From Hypsibius dujardini (Eukaryota > Tardigrada > Eutardigrada > Parachela > Hypsibiidae), in NCBI GenBank assembly GCA_001579985.1, contig LRSR01011086.1, positions 9,955-38,329 on the forward strand: a stretch of 28,375 bases of DNA, given 5' to 3'. Position numbers and translations under genes: made by a program. A model generated the notes under the pieces. The model worked only from the letters and a program-made list of their open reading frames with translations. It did no database searches and had not been told where the DNA came from. How positions within the stretch are numbered: the first letter of the stretch is position 1; every line of letters starts with the position of its first letter. Shown here one piece after another: positions 10,994 to 21,668 of the stretch.

Positions 10994-12646
10994 AGTCAGT
11001 CAGTCAATCAGTCAGTCAGTCTATTTGCTTGTCTGTATGTCTGACTATCTACCTGTTGCTCTGCTTGGTATATCCAGACTGTTTGCCTGTGCGTGCTTAT
11101 CTGCCTGCCTGCCTGGCCGTTTTTGTGTCTGTCTAGCTATCCGCCTAGCTACATGTGGTTCTGCATTGATGACTGGGCTGCCATCTTGTAATGACTTGAA
11201 TTATTTTTGTCGATGAACAGCCGTAATTGCGGTTATTCGAGGTGTGTCTGTGGACCTCAGCCCGTTTTGCTTGGAGATCGGCAAGCAAATTGGAAGTATG
11301 TATTCTGTTTTTAGTACCTATAGTTTTGTGTGCCATTTTGTACTGTGTTTAATGCATGTGTAATTACGGAACTGACTTTCTTCCCACATCAGCTCAACTC
11401 CATTCAAAAGTGGAAACTTCGCGGAAGCTCAGTGTGGATGCAGCAAAATACCTGGCCCAACAATGCAGCGACACGGCCGTGGTGGATGAGTTGGCGGTCT
11501 ACCTGTTTGGAGTTTTGAATGGTAGTTTTTTATTACAATTTTGTAGGTTGTTTACAAAATTCAAGTCGAATTCAAAATTAATTTGGATTTACCGCATGTA
11601 AATAAAGTTAAATTAAACATTGAGACTTAATATTGATTTTATTTAAATAAGATATTATCATATATGCGACTTTAAATATCAGTGCCTTTAAAAATCGATT
11701 TGTGTGTTTGTATTTCCCTCCCTTTATCAGTAAGGCATTCTAAGTAAGTATTGCGATTGTTTCTCGTCAGGATCGGAAGGCAAAATTACCCTCGCGACCG
11801 AACGGACAGATGTGATATCCGGCATCGGGAACCTGAGTGCCCAAAAGAGGGGCGACCTCCAGGCATCCGCTGACCGAATCACATCGCTGTTTACGGCCGT
11901 CGTAGCTGGGGAAGGTACAGGAATAGTGGAGTATGTGTTACTTGAAGATACCTAACAGTTCCTGTGACTGTTTCAGCTCATGAAGCGGTTGCTGTTCATG
12001 CTATTGCAATGTTGGGTCTGTGGAGCGCCAAGTTCACTCGTGTACCCTTAGCACTGCAAACCGCCCTCAAGGTACTGGAATCACCTGCACAGGTTCATTT
12101 TGAAGGAATACTTGTTGTCATTGACACATTTGCGTATCTCCCTCTGTAGAACATTTCCTCACTGAAGTCCGCTGTGATCCGAACTGCTTACCTGGGTTGT
12201 CTGTCAACCCTTCTGAGAGGTTTGGCGCCTCCTGAATCAGCTGTGAAGCCCAGCTTTCAACATACCTTCCCTTATTTCAGATCAATCTGCCGAAGTGCCG
12301 GCCGATCTTGTTCCTGTCCTCAGCAAGATTGTCGAGACTGCCGCAGCTTCGAAGGTCGGGGATGTCGCGCTGGCATCTGAGGCGCTTCCAGCCGCAAGTG
12401 TTCTTCTTCTGTTAAACTTCTCTACGACCAAACTGTCAACTTTATGGTCGGCCCTGTCTGATACTGCGAAGCAGACTTTTGCGTCGGAAAAGTTCCTGTC
12501 CGGTTGTTCTCCGGATGCCATGAAATTTGTGTCACTGCTTGTTGAGAGGCTTCTCGTCTTTCATTACGATCGCTTGAAGCCGGATGCCGTCCGGTATGAT
12601 CTAGATATAGGCGGACGGACGTACAGACAGACAATCAGAGACAAAT

Positions 12647-12699
<53 letters not shown>

Positions 12700-15600
12700 A
12701 ATGCAGGAAGATAGACCGGTAGGCAGGTACTTAATTACAGCGTTTTCTATTCCAGGATGTATATCCGTGCAATGTCTTACTCCCTCCTACGGTCGAGTCA
12801 GTCGGAACGGCGACAAGCACTGCAGTCGTGGAAGAAAATCGTCGCCACCAACCGGATTGGTATGCTGTCTGAGGATCTGGTGTCAGCCTTGAAGACGACC
12901 CTGGTGAAGCTGAAAAGTGCCGACGCAGGAACGGACAAGTCTTCGGATGGGGATAGCACCCAACGGGCACAGAACTTTTCAAAGAATGCCATCGCAATTT
13001 TAACATTCGTTGTCGAGTGTTATGTGGAGTTGGACTTTCCGGCGGCTGACAAAGGGCGCTTGATCGTTGAATGTCTTCTCATTTCGAGCGAACCCGGTGT
13101 TGGTAAGTCCTTACAAACCCATTCAGACTTAAGGAAGACAAGACATCCGTCTTTCTGGAGGATAAAGTTTTTCTGAACTCTTCATTTCTTTCAGCATCAT
13201 TAAGACCAAGCATGTGGATCAGTCTGCTTAGACGCTTCCGGCATGACAGTCTCTTCCCGGACAAGCTGGTGGCCGATCATATAGACGAAATTTGGGACAA
13301 GCTCCAGACCGAGGACGCCCTCTCCGATGAGGCATTGAAGATTGCAGTGAAAACGTTCGCCGGATTTCCCACACTGACCACCGTCACAAAGCTCTTGGCG
13401 AACGTGAAGAAGGAGGTTTCTGCAGCGGAAGTCCTAGCCGTCTCACTTTCCGATGTTCTCGTCTTTCACGCACCAGCGGGAGTGCTTTACGATAAATCCG
13501 TCCTGGAAGCGTGAGTAACTTGTTAATCATTTCGATTGATTAAATTGTAGATTTCTATGGACTGAGTAAGGAGTTTGATTGGCTAGTCTTGTTTGATTGC
13601 TTGATTGATTGGTTATTTGGTCGTAATAATGATTACGACATTAGTCCTCTTGTTTTAGTCATAATGAGGAAGCTGCGAAAGGCAACATCAAGCGTGAAAG
13701 CAAAGCTTACTCATACAAGGAGCAGTTGGCCGAAATCGAACTGCGCAAGGAGCTGGAGGAGAAGAAGAAGGCCAAGTTGGGCGGAAAGGAAGCGCCACTA
13801 ACACCGAAGCAGAAGGAAGTTGTGACCAAACAGATCCAAAAGGAAACGGTTGTGCGACAAGGCGTAGCGAAGGTGTATAAGAGAATCGAGCGTCCGTTCT
13901 TGATTTTGGATTCGATGATTGCCGGCAATCCGGACTGCATCCGGTCGTACCTGAGTGAGATCATTGGGATCGTCAGTCCGCTGTTGCACGTTCCCTTGAC
14001 TGCCAGACCGGCCTGCCAAACGTGGATTCTCATGAGCGACTGTGTACACGATCACCTGAAAAACGGAGGAATCGGTATATACTTTTTAATCTGTCTAATT
14101 ACGTTTCTAGGTTCCTAACTGTTTGCTTTTCATTGTCTGTCTGTCTACTTGTTTAACTGCTTATCTGTCTTTCTTTTCGTCTGTTTGTCTGCCCGTTCGT
14201 TTGTCTGCCTGTCTGTTTATAGTCTATTTTGTCTGCTTGTTTATCAGTCTGTTTGACTTGCTTATTCATTTGCCTGACGGTTCTCCTGCCACATCAATGT
14301 TCCGTCCAATAGTTCATGCTGTTGTCGGCTTTTCTGAAGCTCATCTGACTGCTTGTAAAGCCTCTGTTTTGTCTTGTGGCTGGTATCTATTCGGGTACCT
14401 GATCGATGTCTGAATGATCTAACTTGTCACTGTGTTCCGAATTTGTAGCTAAATCGCTCGCCTTCGTGACACTTCGGGTTCTGGAACCTGCCTGCCCCCT
14501 TCCGAAGCTTTGGACACAAGAAAGTCTTCCCAAGGCTGTAGCACGCGTCATTCATGGCATACTCTCGCCGCTGGAGAAGCCGGAAGCGGAGGAGCACGGT
14601 CTGGACGAGGACGAGGCGGAGATTGACGTTGACTCGACCATTGCCGTTTCGGATATCTGTTACGCGCTGCCGTTGATTCGTGTGGTTGTCAATGAGGCTT
14701 ATGCGAAAAAGCTCGGACTGGCCGAGAGTGTTCCGGTTGAAGCCTTCCAGATTGTATGCAAGGTCATGGAGATGTGTGCTGGCACGAAAACTGATGCGGT
14801 CGGAAATGGGCTCTTGGACGTGGATGAGGACGCCATTGCCGAGATGGATGAGGTGCTGAACCGTTCTAATTCTAATCAAACCATTCGAATTATAGATGCA
14901 TGGGCAGACAGTCGAGCAAGCAAGACTGACAGAACGGTTGAGAGATGAACAGGCAGGCAAACAAGCAGGAAGGAAGGCAGACAAACAGACAGACAAACAG
15001 ACAGACAGACAAACAGATATTCGCACAGGCATACAGGCAGACAGAACGGCATAGAATGAAACGGAAAGTGGGAAAAGAGACAGACAGGTAAATTTGTTAG
15101 CAGGTTGGTGATAGTTTATTTGCTTTTAGAATAATCCGGCCTTTTTGCCCCTTAACGACGTTTTGGAAATGCTAATCGAAGTGAGTGAGAGCGGAAAAGT
15201 TCGCTTCGAATCAGACGCGGGGGTGGCCATCGGACATTTCGCGGTGGCGGTGACGCGCTGCTCCACTGACAATAGCATTGAACTGGAAAGCAAAATCATC
15301 CATCAGTTGCTGAAGCTTCTCTTGTCGTCGAAGAGCAATCTAAGAATTGCGGCTGTCCAGGTGCGAACAATTGACTTAGATGTCTAACAAATGTCTTAAC
15401 GCTGGCTGGGATTGGTTTTGGATTGTGGGATATTCTGATGTAGGCACTCGCAACTCTGACTGAGCAAGTTACCAGATTCATTTCCGTACCGGCGGAACAG
15501 TTATTACTGGAAAAGCGAGTTTTCATTGCTGCTCACGACGAGGAAGATACGAAGGTCGCCGAGTTCGCCATGAAGTGAGTAAAAACAAATATCAGAACGA

Positions 15601-15918
15601 GCGTAGAGCACTGTCTATGTTTAATTATTTGCAATCAATTCCAAACATGCGAGTGTACACTGGTTATTTGTCTTTCTTTTCAGCCTTTTTCGGGATCTGG
15701 GTCTTCGGCCCACGGAAGCTCTCGTGCTCGCCGTTGTGGAAGACATCACTCAGACAAAAGAATTTCTCCGCAACTCTGCGGCAGCGGCGCTTGGAGCGAT
15801 GCTTCCCCACTTCCCGGAAATGACCGCGCAAGTTCTGGAACTCTTGCTGAGAAAATACGACCAGAACGTTGAGGTGCGGTTCACAGCTCCGGTCTGTCTG
15901 TATGTCTGTTTACTTGTA

Positions 15919-15954
<36 letters not shown>

Positions 15955-17135
15955 TTTTGTCTGTTTGTCTGTTTGTCTGTCTGTCTTTCTGTCTGTTTAT
16001 CTATCGGCAGGCTTGCCTCTCTGGCTGCTCACCTGCCTGCCAGTCAGTGTGTCATTCTGTCTATCTTTCTTCCTCTTCATTTTTTTGTTTCTGGGTTTTC
16101 AAACAGGATTCCAAACCCAAACTGGACAAGTTCGGCCGGCCCACTGCAGAGTCGCAGATCGACTCTTGGCCCGCCCGCCGCGGCATCGCAGCCGCTCTCA
16201 TCCGCATCATCCCCTCCCTCGGCGTGGAATCCCACCTCCGTGACACCATGTCCTTCCTGCTGCAAAAGCCGTGCGCTCTCCGCGACGAGAAAGCCCCGGT
16301 CCGCCACGACATGCTTCAGGTCAGCGTTGTTTAAATGTACTTTATTTGATTGAGTTTAAACAATCGAAAATGCAGCTTTATTGTTTTTGTTTATTTTAAA
16401 TAAAAACTACAAAAATTTATAATATTAAAATATTTGTGAAAGTCCCAGAATTTAGTTTGAAGATTGGGATGATTTATTTAACATTTTATTTTAATTCCGA
16501 ATATTTTAAATAAAACTAAATTTTTTATTTAAATTAAATATCAGTGAAAAATTAAATTGTATTTTATTTGTGAGACATTTATTATTATTATTTTTAGTAA
16601 TTAATTACTAGTTTTGCTACTTGTCACTTAACGTGTGTTTGAAACAAAACTATCGCACAGGTGGCCATCGCGCTCATAAACCAGCACGGTAAGACCCACG
16701 TCGGCACCCTGCTCGCCAAGCTGGAAGAGTTCCTCGTGACGGCTCCCAAAACCGCCGACTACGACGTGGTACGCCAGTCCGCCATCGTCATCATGGGCAA
16801 CCTGGCGCGCCACCTGGACGCGGGACACCCGAAGATCCGTCCGGTGGTGCACCAGCTGCTGGCCGCGCTCTCCACGCCCAGCGAGGAGGTGCAGAAGGCG
16901 GTGGGCGGGTGTATCGCCCCGCTGGTGGTCAACATTGAGGAGGACATCCGGCAGGTGGTGCCGAATCTGCTGCATGTGCTGTACGAGTCGGAGAGCTACG
17001 CGCATCGCCGCGGTGCGGCCTACGGCCTGGCGGGGGTCTTTCAGGGCCTCGGCATCATGTCCTTGAAGGATTACGACATCATGGTGACCATTATGGGCGG
17101 TCTGCAGGATAAGAAGAACGCCCAGCGACGGGAAA
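7857..17135 (+). CDS. GCN1: GCN1, exons 1-22 (N-terminal ~1483 residues)
   Basis: GCN1 is a cytosolic HEAT-repeat scaffold that binds ribosomes and activates the eIF2-alpha kinase GCN2 on amino-acid starvation and ribosome stalling. Exons: 7857-7928, 8712-8814, 9580-9778, 9848-9941, 10335-10433, 10508-10729, 10808-10919, 11221-11295, 11393-11521, 11771-11914, 11977-12071, 12150-12219, 12281-12593, 12756-13102, 13195-13510, 13659-14074, 14449-14852, 15130-15360, 15444-15574, 15684-15873, 16107-16319, 16661-17135. Every junction keeps phase. Landmarks in order: SLKNFIKRGTTASRKER near the N-terminus, ISGIGNLSA, TFASEKFL, AGVLYDKSVLEA, the charged helix ESKAYSYKEQLAEIELRKEL (about residue 810), then the eEF3-like HEAT region with YDVVRQSAIVIMGNLARHLD and RRGAAYGLAGVFQGLGI. 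Exon 1 (24 residues) is least conserved. The gene continues at 21703 across intron 22, which contains AIP. Confidence 0.95.
7929..8711 (+). other. GCN1 intron 1 with a dispersed duplication
   Basis: A 783-bp AT-rich intron. A roughly 38-nt sequence around agaagaat...gaggagccgc (about 8083-8120) recurs with several mismatches at about 8265-8302 in the same orientation. This suggests an old local duplication of about 180 bp. No coding signal was seen. Confidence 0.55.
8815..9579 (+). other. GCN1 intron 2, AT-rich with GATT repeats
   Basis: The 765-bp intron has a (GATT)n-like stretch at about 8965-9060, in which 'gaattatg(a/g)gttgattgattgattt' occurs twice. A long AT-rich segment with TTTATTTAAA-type words follows to 9480. 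No gene seen. Confidence 0.6.
9967..10140 (+). repeat. Composite (CTGT)n-(CAGT)n array in GCN1 intron 4
   Basis: An array of CTGT units switches at about 10013 to a pure CAGT run of about ten units, then returns to degenerate CTGT. The 38 nt at 10051-10088 just after the CAGT run match 11018-11055 in intron 7 at 36 positions. Confidence 0.9.
10951..11055 (+). repeat. Composite (CTGT)n-(CAGT)n array in GCN1 intron 7
   Basis: About eleven CTGT units, then CAGT units interrupted once by CAAT, then the tail shared with the intron 4 array. The order of parts is the same in both introns. Confidence 0.9.
12650..12700 (+). repeat. (ACAG)n microsatellite in GCN1 intron 13
   Basis: A nearly perfect run of about twelve ACAG units lies inside the 162-bp intron 12594-12755. 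It ends about 55 bp before the next exon. Confidence 0.93.
14125..14275 (+). repeat. Degenerate (CTGT)n tract in GCN1 intron 16
   Basis: CTGT/CTTGT/CTGC-type units with many substitutions lie in the 374-bp intron 14075-14448. The remainder of the intron shows nothing recognisable. Confidence 0.8.
14960..15045 (+). repeat. Degenerate (ACAG)n tract in GCN1 intron 17
   Basis: ACAG/CAGGC/AAACAG units lie in the 277-bp intron 14853-15129. The preceding donor GTGCTG is weak but was chosen because it gives EMDE-NNPAFLP, matching the family's DENGPELLP region in phase 0. Confidence 0.85.
15893..16006 (+). repeat. (CTGT)n array in GCN1 intron 20
   Basis: The array starts about 20 bp downstream of the donor at 15874. 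It occupies nearly half of the 233-bp intron. Confidence 0.9.
16320..16660 (+). other. GCN1 intron 21, AT-rich
   Basis: A 341-bp intron composed mostly of A and T with repeated TTTAAATAAA/TTTATTTAAA words. No tetranucleotide array and no coding signal. Confidence 0.7.
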
Positions 17136-17670
17136 GTAAGTTCTTAGCTTTTTTTGGGGCTGTGGTGATGAGTGATACTGTAAGCGACAGGAAAACGTTG
17201 AATGGAGGGTCCGAGCGATGGGCAACAGGGGTGGGGCAGGGGTAGTTGAAGTTGAACGCAATCAACTAATCAACCAGTGACTTTAAAGCGATTTAAAGTG
17301 ACTACAGAATAAGCGTTGTAGCTTTTTTGGTGAGGAATTGAAATGTTCTTTATAGAACAACTGCAGTTTTTTATTTTAAATCGTTTTTTAAATGCGTAAA
17401 ATTTGGCTTTTTCGTTTACTTTTAATAATATTTTGGCATTTAAATTAATTTTGCAGTTGATTTATTCAACTTTTTTGGTTTACTAGAAAATTTAGCTACT
17501 TAATTAATCAAACTATTTTCTCAGTACTAACTGTTTTATGTTTACAATTAAAAATGGATGTACCGTGGATTTATTTTGTTTTATCTTTCGAAGTTTAACG
17601 TCAGCGTTTGGAGAAGTTAAATAGAACTATCGTCATAGAATCAGTTTTTTTTAAAATAAACCTTCACATA

Positions 17671-17794
17671 CACACTTGGCAAGAACCTTGCACTGACCGA
17701 ATTAGGCACTTCAACTCGTGGCTGTGTACAACAGCCATGCCTTGATCGAGTGTAATGGCTTGACTCGGTTAGCGCAAGGTTTTTGCCACGTGTG
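17671..17794. repeat. 124-nt hairpin with nested perfect stem
   Basis: Arms 17671-17718 and 17747-17794 pair at 37 of 48 positions. Several of the mismatches are A/G or C/T differences that would still wobble-pair in RNA. The loop contains a perfect 7-bp stem, 17719-17725 with 17731-17737. The right arm carries aatggcttgactcggt (17754-17769), identical to 7569-7584. It could be a foldback transposon remnant, a structured RNA or a regulatory palindrome. Confidence 0.65.
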
Positions 17795-18000
17795 AAACTA
17801 TCAGTCAGTGGATCAATCAGTTTATCAGATTATCAGTTGTCGTCATCTGGGACCTTCTTTCCCAAAGATCGAAAAAGCGAGTTTGCAGGTTGCAACGAGT
17901 CGATTGAAGCAGCTGTAGATTTGGCGAATCGATTAATCACTCAATCAATCGTGTGCGAAAAAATTGCAATTGATCTTTTCAAATCAATCAATCAATCAAC

Positions 18001-18056
18001 AATTCGGTCAATCAATCGATCGATCAATAATTCGGTCAATCAATCGATCGATCAAT
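18001..18056 (+). repeat. Perfect 28-bp tandem duplication upstream of AIP
   Basis: The unit at 18001-18028 is repeated exactly at 18029-18056. It contains overlapping ATCGATCGAT palindromes and follows a short (ATCA)n run. It lies about 325 bp before the AIP ATG. Confidence 0.92.
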
Positions 18057-18379
18057 AGTATAAGCCTGAATCGAAGTGGGAGTGCGTCTTTCTGTAAATT
18101 TCTGGCTTGTTCACCATTCTGGAAGGGTTTTGCCGCAAATTTAGTGAACGAGGCGAAGAGTATAGGAAAGAATATGCGAGCTGGAAGGTCGAAAAATGTG
18201 AAAAATTGCTTGTCATTATCGAACGGAAGTGGTCGGATCCCTCGCGCTGAGGGGCAAAAGGGCGGAGCTTTGTCAGGCCTTTCGACGTTGGGGTCCAACG
18301 CAGCAAGACCCCTACGCAGAATTTCACTTCATCACATTTTCCACCGCAAAGTAAATCTCTCCGTCGCACGGCTCTCACC

Positions 18380-20641
18380 ATGACTTCCCCGAATTTCGTG
18401 AAGGGTCTTATCGAGAAGGAGATNAAAATTAAATTCTTCTATCGCACGGTGAAGACCTCCGACGGGACGGTGTTGGACGACAACTTCCCGGGCAAGGAGC
18501 CGTTGGAGCTGATTTACGGGAAGCAGTTTAAGCTGGAAGTATGGGAGGAATGCTTGAAGACGATGGAGCTGCACGAGGTGGCCCGGTTCACGGTGCAGCG
18601 GGAGCTCCTCAGCTGTTATGCCCTGGTGGCCAAGAGTCTCCGCGATATCGCCAAGGGGAAGGATTCCTCCAATTGCGGGGACCGTGAGCACGGCAGTGGG
18701 GATCACCACTGCTGCGGGATGCAGAATATGCTGAAGAACGGCCTGGGATACGCGGATCTGGATGAGTTCTTGAAGGTGCGTGGGATGGGGGCTTTGATTG
18801 GTTGATTTGATAGTTAGGTGCAGAGTTTAAGAAGGTGCGTGGGATAGGGGCTTTGATTGGTTGATTTGATAGTTGGGTGCAGAGTTTTTATTGTAAAATC
18901 GATGCTGTTTTATCCACTGAACAATCATTCTTGAAAAGTTTCTCACGAAAATTTTGATTGTTTTGCCAAAATCTGTCATTTTCGTCAATGAAATCCTCCA
19001 AATTCACCTTATGCTCAGGAAGTTTTTTCTGTGTTGGAGATCGATTGATTGGTTGTTGTGTTTGTGATGATTTTTTTGCGTTGTATTTTTGCGTGCATTG
19101 GGCTGATGTCAATTGATTCATTGATTGAGTTTGAGTGTGGTCCTTATTTAATGAGATCGATAGCTGATAGATTGGTTGATTGGTATCTGCTCTCAAGTAT
19201 GGTTTTTAACTGTGTCTTTTTCTCTGAGTGATATGCAAGAGTCTCAATGGGAAATATTTATGCTTTTTATCTTGAAAAATTTCGAAATGTTTATAAAGGT
19301 GATATTTATTTTAAATGAAGATTTTTTTAGAATTGCGCAAAGAGAACGAGTATTTATACATAATGTTAGTAATGCTTAAATTTATTTAAGGGATCTTTTA
19401 AATGGCTCAAAAAGCGGCTTTTGATTTTAAATAAAATATAATTTTTATTTTATTTAAAGCTTTAAAAATATAAATCAGTATTTCAGAGCATATTTTTATT
19501 TAAAATCACGAGATCTACTTCGAATATTACAATTTTTTATTTGAAAATCTCAATTTTAGTTGCTGAAAATAAGGCTTCCCTTGTTTTAAATAACAGTAAG
19601 TTTACCTTTTTCAAATAAACTTCGCCGGCGGATTTATTTAACATGTTATTTAAGTTCAAACACGTCATTTAACACTACTTAAAATGACGCAGCGAGGGAA
19701 ACAGGGGGCGTACATGTCGCAACTGATGCGATGTGCGTGCAAACGAGCAAGTGGCGCCCCTACAGCCTCGAATCCGACACCTCGAAGAAAAAACCTAATC
19801 GAACCTAATCACGTTCTAATTTTTATTGAAATAGTTTGAACCTTTTAATTTATTCATATTGAAATCGTGGAAAGACTGGGTTTTTTATATTATTTCAATT
19901 CTAATAGTGTTATTAAAAAAATATGACGCCCACAGGATTGTTTACTTGAATGGCCGACTGATAAATTTATTTTTCAGTTTCGGCAGTCATCGTTTTTGTT
20001 GGCATTGATTGATCTGTTTAAAGTTGAAACTTGATCTATTGAAAACCTGAACTAACGGTTTTTATCATTTTTTGTTTCAGAATCCCGAACCGTTGATTTT
20101 CACGCTGGAGATTGTGGAAGCCAGCGAGCCCGGCAGCTACGAGAAGGACTCTTGGGCCATGGACCAGGCGGAAAAGTTGAAATCCATTCCCGTCCTCCAC
20201 GAGGAAGGCAACCACCTCTACCGGAAGCAAAAGTACGTCGAAGCCGCCGACCGCTACACTCGAGCCCTCGGCATCCTGGAAGACCTCATGGGGCGCGAGC
20301 AACCGGAATCGGACGATTGGAAGAAGCTAGACGTCCTCCGCGTCCCGATCCTCCTCAACTACACACAGTGTCAGCTGATTCTCGGCCACTACAACGAGGC
20401 CATCGAGCACACGACCACTATCATCGAGAAAGACCCCACCAACGTCAAGGCCTGGTATCGCCGCGCCAAGGCTCACGCCATGGCGTGGAACCCCAAGGAG
20501 GCGCGGGAGGATTTCGCCCGGGCCGTGGAGCTGGACGCGTCTTTGAGCGGGGCTGTGCAGCGGGATCTGCGGAAGCTCGATGAGGTGCAACGGACGCGCG
20601 ATCTCGAGGATCGGGAGAAGATGCGCCATCTGTTTGGCTGA
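18380..20641 (+). CDS. AIP: AIP/XAP2 Hsp90 co-chaperone, nested in GCN1 intron 22
   Basis: Exons 18380-18775 and 20081-20641, joined in phase 0, encode 318 residues (human about 330). AIP bridges Hsp90 and client proteins such as the aryl hydrocarbon receptor in the cytosol. Residues 1-132 form the FKBP-like domain: YRTVKTSDGTVLDD, LIYGKQFKLEVWE, LVAKSLRDIAKGKD, HHCCGMQNM, LGYADLDEF. Exon 2 opens with NPEPLIFTLEI, followed by three TPRs at about 162-199, 217-250 and 253-287. Asn176, Asn225, Lys255 and Arg259 sit where the Hsp90 carboxylate clamp is expected. A C-terminal helix follows, ending REKMRHLFG. The start has a good context (cacc-ATG-a). The first FKBP strand is about 20 residues short, exactly where the sequence has an undetermined base (18424), so the N-terminus may be mis-assembled or begin in an unseen exon. 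AIPL1 is a less likely name. Confidence 0.92.
18773..18887 (+). repeat. 59-bp tandem duplication including the AIP splice donor
   Basis: Sequence from 18773 recurs 59 bp downstream from 18832, with 54 of 56 positions identical. The repeat unit includes the last codon of AIP exon 1 and its donor AAG|GTGCGT. An identical 9-nt donor context therefore exists at 18832-18840. Confidence 0.92.
18776..20080 (+). other. AIP intron
   Basis: A 1305-bp intron. It starts with the duplicated donor, then is AT-rich with many TTTATTTAAA-type words at 19250-19680. A GC-richer patch lies at about 19680-19790. No coding signal or RNA gene was recognised. Confidence 0.65.
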
Positions 20642-20855
20642 CTGACCGACCGGACTACCGAGTGAAAATGCACCATTTAGTCGTGCTCGATCGTTGATTC
20701 ATCCATCTGGATGTGTGAACTTGCACGCATTATTCCCGTGGTCATGTGCGTCCGATAGAGGAAGCTGTAGTAGGCCGTTTGTCTTATTTACTCTCTCTCG
20801 TTCTCTCGTTCTCCAATTTGAATTAGATGCAGGACTCTACTGCTTTCGGTCTCCT

Positions 20856-20861
20856 ATTAAA
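20856..20861 (+). terminator. Probable AIP polyadenylation signal ATTAAA
   Basis: ATTAAA, the commonest variant of the animal poly(A) hexamer, lies 215 bp after the AIP stop and is followed by G/T-rich sequence. Because AIP lies in a same-strand intron, GCN1 transcription must read through this signal. Confidence 0.45.
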
Positions 20862-21380
20862 GCAAGACAAAGGAGGAAGTCCGGAATTGAGATCGCCTTT
20901 TGTTGAGAGTGACGTGCGGGCGTGGGTGTAGTTCGTGAGGGATTCTAGGTCCCCGGTGGGATGAATTCGGGTAGCAGAAGGCGTTGTACAACTGTCATCT
21001 TGTGTACACTTGTCCGGATTCGGGGATGTCTTGGTGTTTTGGTGTCTTGGTGTCTTGGTGTTGTTTTGACTAACGTATCGTGTATGGGGATTTGAAGTAG
21101 ACCAGGTTAAGGCTTTTTTATTTTAAATTAAATGCTTTTTAATGTAATTTAGAATCACACACGCCAAGTCTCATGTTGATTTTTAATTTAATTAATTATG
21201 ATCTGGAAAAGCATTTTGGATCAACGGTGAGTTTAATTCAGATTGGATTGAATATAGCCGAACATGGTGCTTATTATTTCATGTCGAAGTTATTTTTAAT
21301 TTTATTTGCGATCAAGACTTTGCTCGCGTGATGATTTTTTATTGAATTTAAATTGAAAATAAGCTACTACTAGTCCATGT

Positions 21381-21668
21381 GTACGAGGGAAGGGCCCTGG
21401 AATGGGTCACCGGGCGGCAGGGGACGCTCTGTCGGAAATTAATCGAAAACAGATGAGTCACTGCATATTTGGCGTCCTCTATAGTGAGCTTTTTCCAACT
21501 GTCCAATCATTTCGTTTTTAAATATGTTCCACAATTTTTTTTTCAAATCTGATACGCGTTCCACCGGATTATCGATTATTCTTTATCGCTTGTGATCTTG
21601 GTGAAAGCCAAAACCTGTGTGGAAGTTGTGATTCCAGGGTGGCCCATTCCAGTGCCCTTACCTCATAC
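21381..21668. mobile_element. MITE-like inverted-repeat element next to GCN1 exon 23
   Basis: Arms 21381-21411 and 21638-21668 are inverted copies matching at 27 of 31 positions. The element is 288 bp, similar in size to the one at 3514-3788 but with unrelated terminal sequences. No clear target duplication was found. Its right end abuts the pyrimidine tract of the exon 23 acceptor. Confidence 0.5.

Larger units (their letters stand above)
17136..18379 (+). other. GCN1 intron 22 upstream of nested AIP
   Basis: Non-coding. The first 500 bp are AT-rich. A long hairpin lies at 17671-17794, with a CACGTG E-box inside its right arm (17787-17792). A perfect 28-bp tandem duplication follows at 18001-18056, and a GGGCGG GC-box occurs at 18260-18265, about 115 bp before the AIP start. 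This segment must contain the AIP promoter if AIP is transcribed on its own. Open frames through it match no family I know. Confidence 0.6.

Noticed and set aside
12650-12700. Regular short tandem units resembling an array such as CRISPR
   Set aside because: Units are 4 bp without spacers; this is a microsatellite in a eukaryotic intron.
18776-18840. GCGTG dioxin-response-like cores in the AIP intron, tempting because AIP binds the AhR
   Set aside because: The core is only 5 bp, overlaps the splice donor and appears twice only because of the 59-bp duplication.
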